Part shown: piece after piece, positions 62,259 through 64,000 of the stretch
Layout of the letters: every line of letters begins with the position of its first letter
Numbering within the stretch: the stretch's first letter is position 1
From: Rhodobacteraceae bacterium S2214
Lineage (GTDB): Bacteria > Pseudomonadota > Alphaproteobacteria > Rhodobacterales > Rhodobacteraceae
NCBI GenBank assembly: GCA_025141675.1
Contig: CP081161.1
Coordinates: forward strand, 558,001 to 622,000
DNA: 64,000 nt
Direction: 5' to 3'
Notes under the pieces: generated by a model
What the model was told of the DNA's origin: nothing
Seen by the model: only the letters and a program-made list of their open reading frames with translations
The model's database searches: none
Program-made: the position numbers and the translations under genes

Positions 62259-63368
62259 ATGCAAAAGACTGTCGTCAATAGCTGGAACGAATGGGATCCA
62301 TTGAAGCATGTGATCGTTGGCCGCGCTGATGATTGCCATATTCCGCCGGAAGAACCAGCCCTTGATGCGAAGGTCCCCGAAGACAGTGACATGCGCGGTC
62401 AATGGGGGCGCCGTCCGCAGGACACGATTGATCGGGCGAATGAACTGCTCGATATTTTTGCGGCCCAATTGCAGGCCCGTGGTATTCGTGTGGATCGTCC
62501 GACGAGCATTGATCATTCATTGCCCGCGACGACGCCTGACTTCCACACGGATAGCCAGTTTGGCTGTATGCCGCCGCGTGACGTGCTGCTGACGGTCGGG
62601 TCTGAAATGCTAGAGGCGACGATGTCGTATCGCTGCCGCTGGTTCGAATACCTGAACTATCGCCCGCTGATGCAGCAATATTTCAATGAAGACCCGAATT
62701 TCCGTCATGAAAGCGCGCCAAAGCCGCGTTTGACGGATGCGGATTATCATCCCGATTATCTGAGCGATAAGATTGGCAACGCAAAGCGCCTGCAATGGGC
62801 CGCTGAGAAGTTCTTTGTCACCACCGAGGAAGAACCGCTGTTCGACGCCGCTGACGTGCTGCGATTTGGCCGCGATCTGGTTGTGCAGCACGGGTTCACA
62901 ACGAACCTGAAAGGCATCGAATGGCTGCGGCGTCATTTCCCTGATCACCGTGTGCATACTGTTAATTTCCCCGGTGATCCTTATCCGATCCATATCGACG
63001 CGACTTTTACGCCGCTGCGCCCAGGATTGATCCTGAACAACCCGCAGCGTCGTTTGCCAGACGATCAGCGGGCCATGTTTGAAAAGAATGGTTGGGAAAT
63101 CCACGATGCGGCACAGCCCGCGCATAATACGCCGCCGCCGCTATGCTATTCATCAACGTGGCTTTCAATGAACGTGCTGGTGCTCGATCCGAAAACGGTC
63201 TGTGTTGAGAAATCAGAGGTCTACCAAGCTGAACAAATGGACAAGCTGGGTATGGAAGTTGTCGAAGTCGAATTGCGCGATGCCTACGCTTTTGGGGGCG
63301 GTCTGCACTGCTGTACGGCGGATGTGTATCGCGAAGGGAATTGCGAAGACTATTTTCCGAATATGTGA
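62259..63368 (+). CDS. Glycine amidinotransferase-like enzyme (AGAT/StrB1 family)
   Basis: A 369-residue amidinotransferase-fold enzyme. Catalytic positions match AGAT: D196 in FDAADVLRFGRDL, H245 in IHIDATFTPLRPG and the nucleophilic cysteine in GGGLHCCTADVYREG (C351, possibly C352). AGAT transfers the amidino group from arginine to glycine to form guanidinoacetate and ornithine; relatives make cylindrospermopsin or streptomycin precursors. The acceptor here is unknown. GGGAG precedes the ATG. The preceding TauE/SafE gene is 57 bases away. Whether the cell uses the product or exports it cannot be read from the sequence. Confidence 0.9.
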   Translation: MQKTVVNSWNEWDPLKHVIVGRADDCHIPPEEPALDAKVPEDSDMRGQWGRRPQDTIDRANELLDIFAAQLQARGIRVDRPTSIDHSLPATTPDFHTDSQFGCMPPRDVLLTVGSEMLEATMSYRCRWFEYLNYRPLMQQYFNEDPNFRHESAPKPRLTDADYHPDYLSDKIGNAKRLQWAAEKFFVTTEEEPLFDAADVLRFGRDLVVQHGFTTNLKGIEWLRRHFPDHRVHTVNFPGDPYPIHIDATFTPLRPGLILNNPQRRLPDDQRAMFEKNGWEIHDAAQPAHNTPPPLCYSSTWLSMNVLVLDPKTVCVEKSEVYQAEQMDKLGMEVVEVELRDAYAFGGGLHCCTADVYREGNCEDYFPNM

Positions 63369-63387
63369 AGCCTGTTATGAATTTAAA

Positions 63388-63426
63388 AGCGAAGAGGCGG
63401 TGTGCAATTAAGCAGCCGCCTTTTCG
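63388..63426 (+). terminator. Terminator after the amidinotransferase gene
   Basis: AGGCGG (63395-63400) with CCGCCT (63416-63421) and flanking CGAA/TTCG complementarity, followed by a T-rich run. It ends transcription from the upstream genes. Confidence 0.7.
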
Positions 63427-63448
63427 TTGGCTGTATCAATTGATTTAG

Positions 63449-63475
63449 TTAATTTCATGTTAATAAAATATTAAC
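63449..63475 (+). promoter_or_regulatory. Tandem CtrA-like sites (TTAA-N7-TTAA-N7-TTAAC)
   Basis: TTAA occurs at 63449, 63460 and 63471, exactly 11 bases apart, giving two overlapping TTAA-N7-TTAA sites; the second reads TTAATAAAATATTAAC, a full match to the alphaproteobacterial CtrA consensus TTAA-N7-TTAAC. It lies about 390 bases before the truncated gene. Binding is inferred. Confidence 0.55.
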
Positions 63476-63866
63476 GAATTAGTGAAAAGGTATCATACAT
63501 CGAAATGCGTTAACTATTATGGCGAAATATTGTCATTGCTTCCAATTCGGCAACAGCCCAGTTTTGTTAACTTTTTGCATTAAGCAAGAAAGATAAACAG
63601 TATCGGGAATCTAATCGATTCTGTTTCGATTCGATGCAATTTTGAGGCCGATGTGCGCTCATTTTGCGGACAAAAGTTAACGAAAATTGGGCGATTCTGG
63701 CGAAAACTGTCTATTTCTAAGTTTTTTTCAAAATTGCCTTCGTATTGATTTTACGGTTTTTTTCTCATTTTTACGTTACGTCCGGGGAAATAGAAAAGTC
63801 ACTTCCCATGAAATTCACTTTCGTTTTGCGAGATTAATTAATCAATCCGCAACTGGGGGCGATGAA

Positions 63867-64000
63867 ATGAAACTGACGATAAGCAAAGGAGCTGCCACTC
63901 CTTTTCCTGAGATTGAAGGCGACTTTTTAGACCGACTGACGCGTAGTGCTGATGATATCATGCAAGACCGTGCCGACGAAAAGAAGCCAGCACAAAAAGC
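63867..64000 (+). CDS. N-terminal fragment of an unrecognised gene, cut by the window edge
   Basis: The ATG at 63867 is preceded by GGGGG at 63854-63858 and opens a frame to the right edge (44 complete codons plus two bases, starting MKLTISKGAATPFPEIEGDF). An earlier ATG at 63862 hits a stop after one codon. The visible part is hydrophilic, acidic and then Lys-rich (DRADEKKPAQK), with no signal peptide or membrane helix so far. No family can be assigned from so short a piece. The long AT-rich leader with CtrA-like sites suggests a regulated gene. Confidence 0.6.
   Translation, partial: MKLTISKGAATPFPEIEGDFLDRLTRSADDIMQDRADEKKPAQK

Larger units (their letters stand above)
63369..63866. other. 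AT-rich intergenic region upstream of the truncated gene
   Basis: About 500 bases without a convincing gene, far more AT-rich than any other stretch in the window. Apart from the terminator at its left, it contains the tandem TTAA half-sites (see separate entry), several GTTAAC palindromes (near 63508, 63565 and 63676) and T-rich tracts. It looks like a long regulatory leader or promoter region for the right-edge gene. Confidence 0.7.

Noticed and set aside
1..64000. tRNA, rRNA, riboswitch, insertion sequence, integrase or phage genes
   Set aside because: Read through both strands without finding a tRNA-like TTCGAAT arm in a cloverleaf context, a transposase/integrase motif, or terminal inverted repeats flanking a gene; none can be supported.

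Overview
The window reads as a chromosomal segment of a marine alphaproteobacterium of the roseobacter group (Rhodobacteraceae). The evidence is the gene content: a TRAP transporter with a Tat-type binding protein, GlnK-AmtB, a PrtD/PrtE-like type I exporter, a D-glutamate catabolic pair, a large inositol catabolic regulon, and a FemAB-like acyltransferase typical of the family. Coding lines I counted by hand run near 60% GC, and coding density is high. The species is a guess; something near Loktanella, Yoonia or Octadecabacter would fit. I found no rRNA, tRNA, CRISPR, insertion sequence or phage gene, so this is mostly core and metabolic-accessory chromosome rather than a mobile island.

Layout. 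1-5.5 kb (minus strand): a FemAB/DUF482 acyltransferase cut by the left edge, a GDPD phosphodiesterase, RidA, and a type I secretion adaptor plus ATPase. 5.6-7.3 kb (plus): MlaA lipoprotein, MlaC-like protein and a small secreted protein, all start/stop coupled. 7.3-9.5 kb: a class A penicillin-binding protein. 9.7-11.4 kb: glnK-amtB. 11.6-14.6 kb: dgcN-dgcA-D-amino acid transaminase, a likely D-amino-acid-to-L-glutamate operon. 14.6-19.9 kb: a membrane-anchored RTX protein, a DUF1244 protein, N-formylglutamate amidohydrolase, pyruvate kinase, and ribosomal proteins L35 and L20. 19.9-28.8 kb: a TbpB-like lipoprotein, an agmatinase-family ureohydrolase, pheS and pheT with four small genes between them, YtoQ and a GST. 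28.9-31.6 kb: mscL, alanine dehydrogenase with a divergent Lrp regulator, and an AT-rich orphan.

31.8-37.6 kb holds a GMC oxidoreductase divergent from a DctP-DctQ-DctM TRAP transporter with an IclR regulator. A membrane-anchored Ser/Thr kinase and a fatty-acid-hydroxylase-family membrane protein follow.

40-55.3 kb is the most coherent system. The minus operon iolD-PhyH dioxygenase-iolC-iolB-iolJ-iolG and the plus operon Gfo/Idh-IolE-like-Gfo/Idh diverge from one perfect LacI-type palindrome. A second minus operon (IolI-like isomerase, sugar ABC transporter, small membrane protein, LacI regulator) starts behind a second copy of the same palindrome. Two operators therefore appear to control three operons for uptake and breakdown of an inositol, with a non-canonical dioxygenase inside the pathway.

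55.5-64 kb holds a BciB/FrhB-type iron-sulfur flavoprotein, a racemase-like protein coupled to an MFS transporter, asd, a cytoplasmic leucine-rich-repeat protein, a TauE/SafE permease, and a glycine-amidinotransferase homologue. At the right edge, a long AT-rich leader with tandem CtrA-like half-sites precedes a truncated gene. Four copies of a hairpin-bearing intergenic repeat are scattered through the window.
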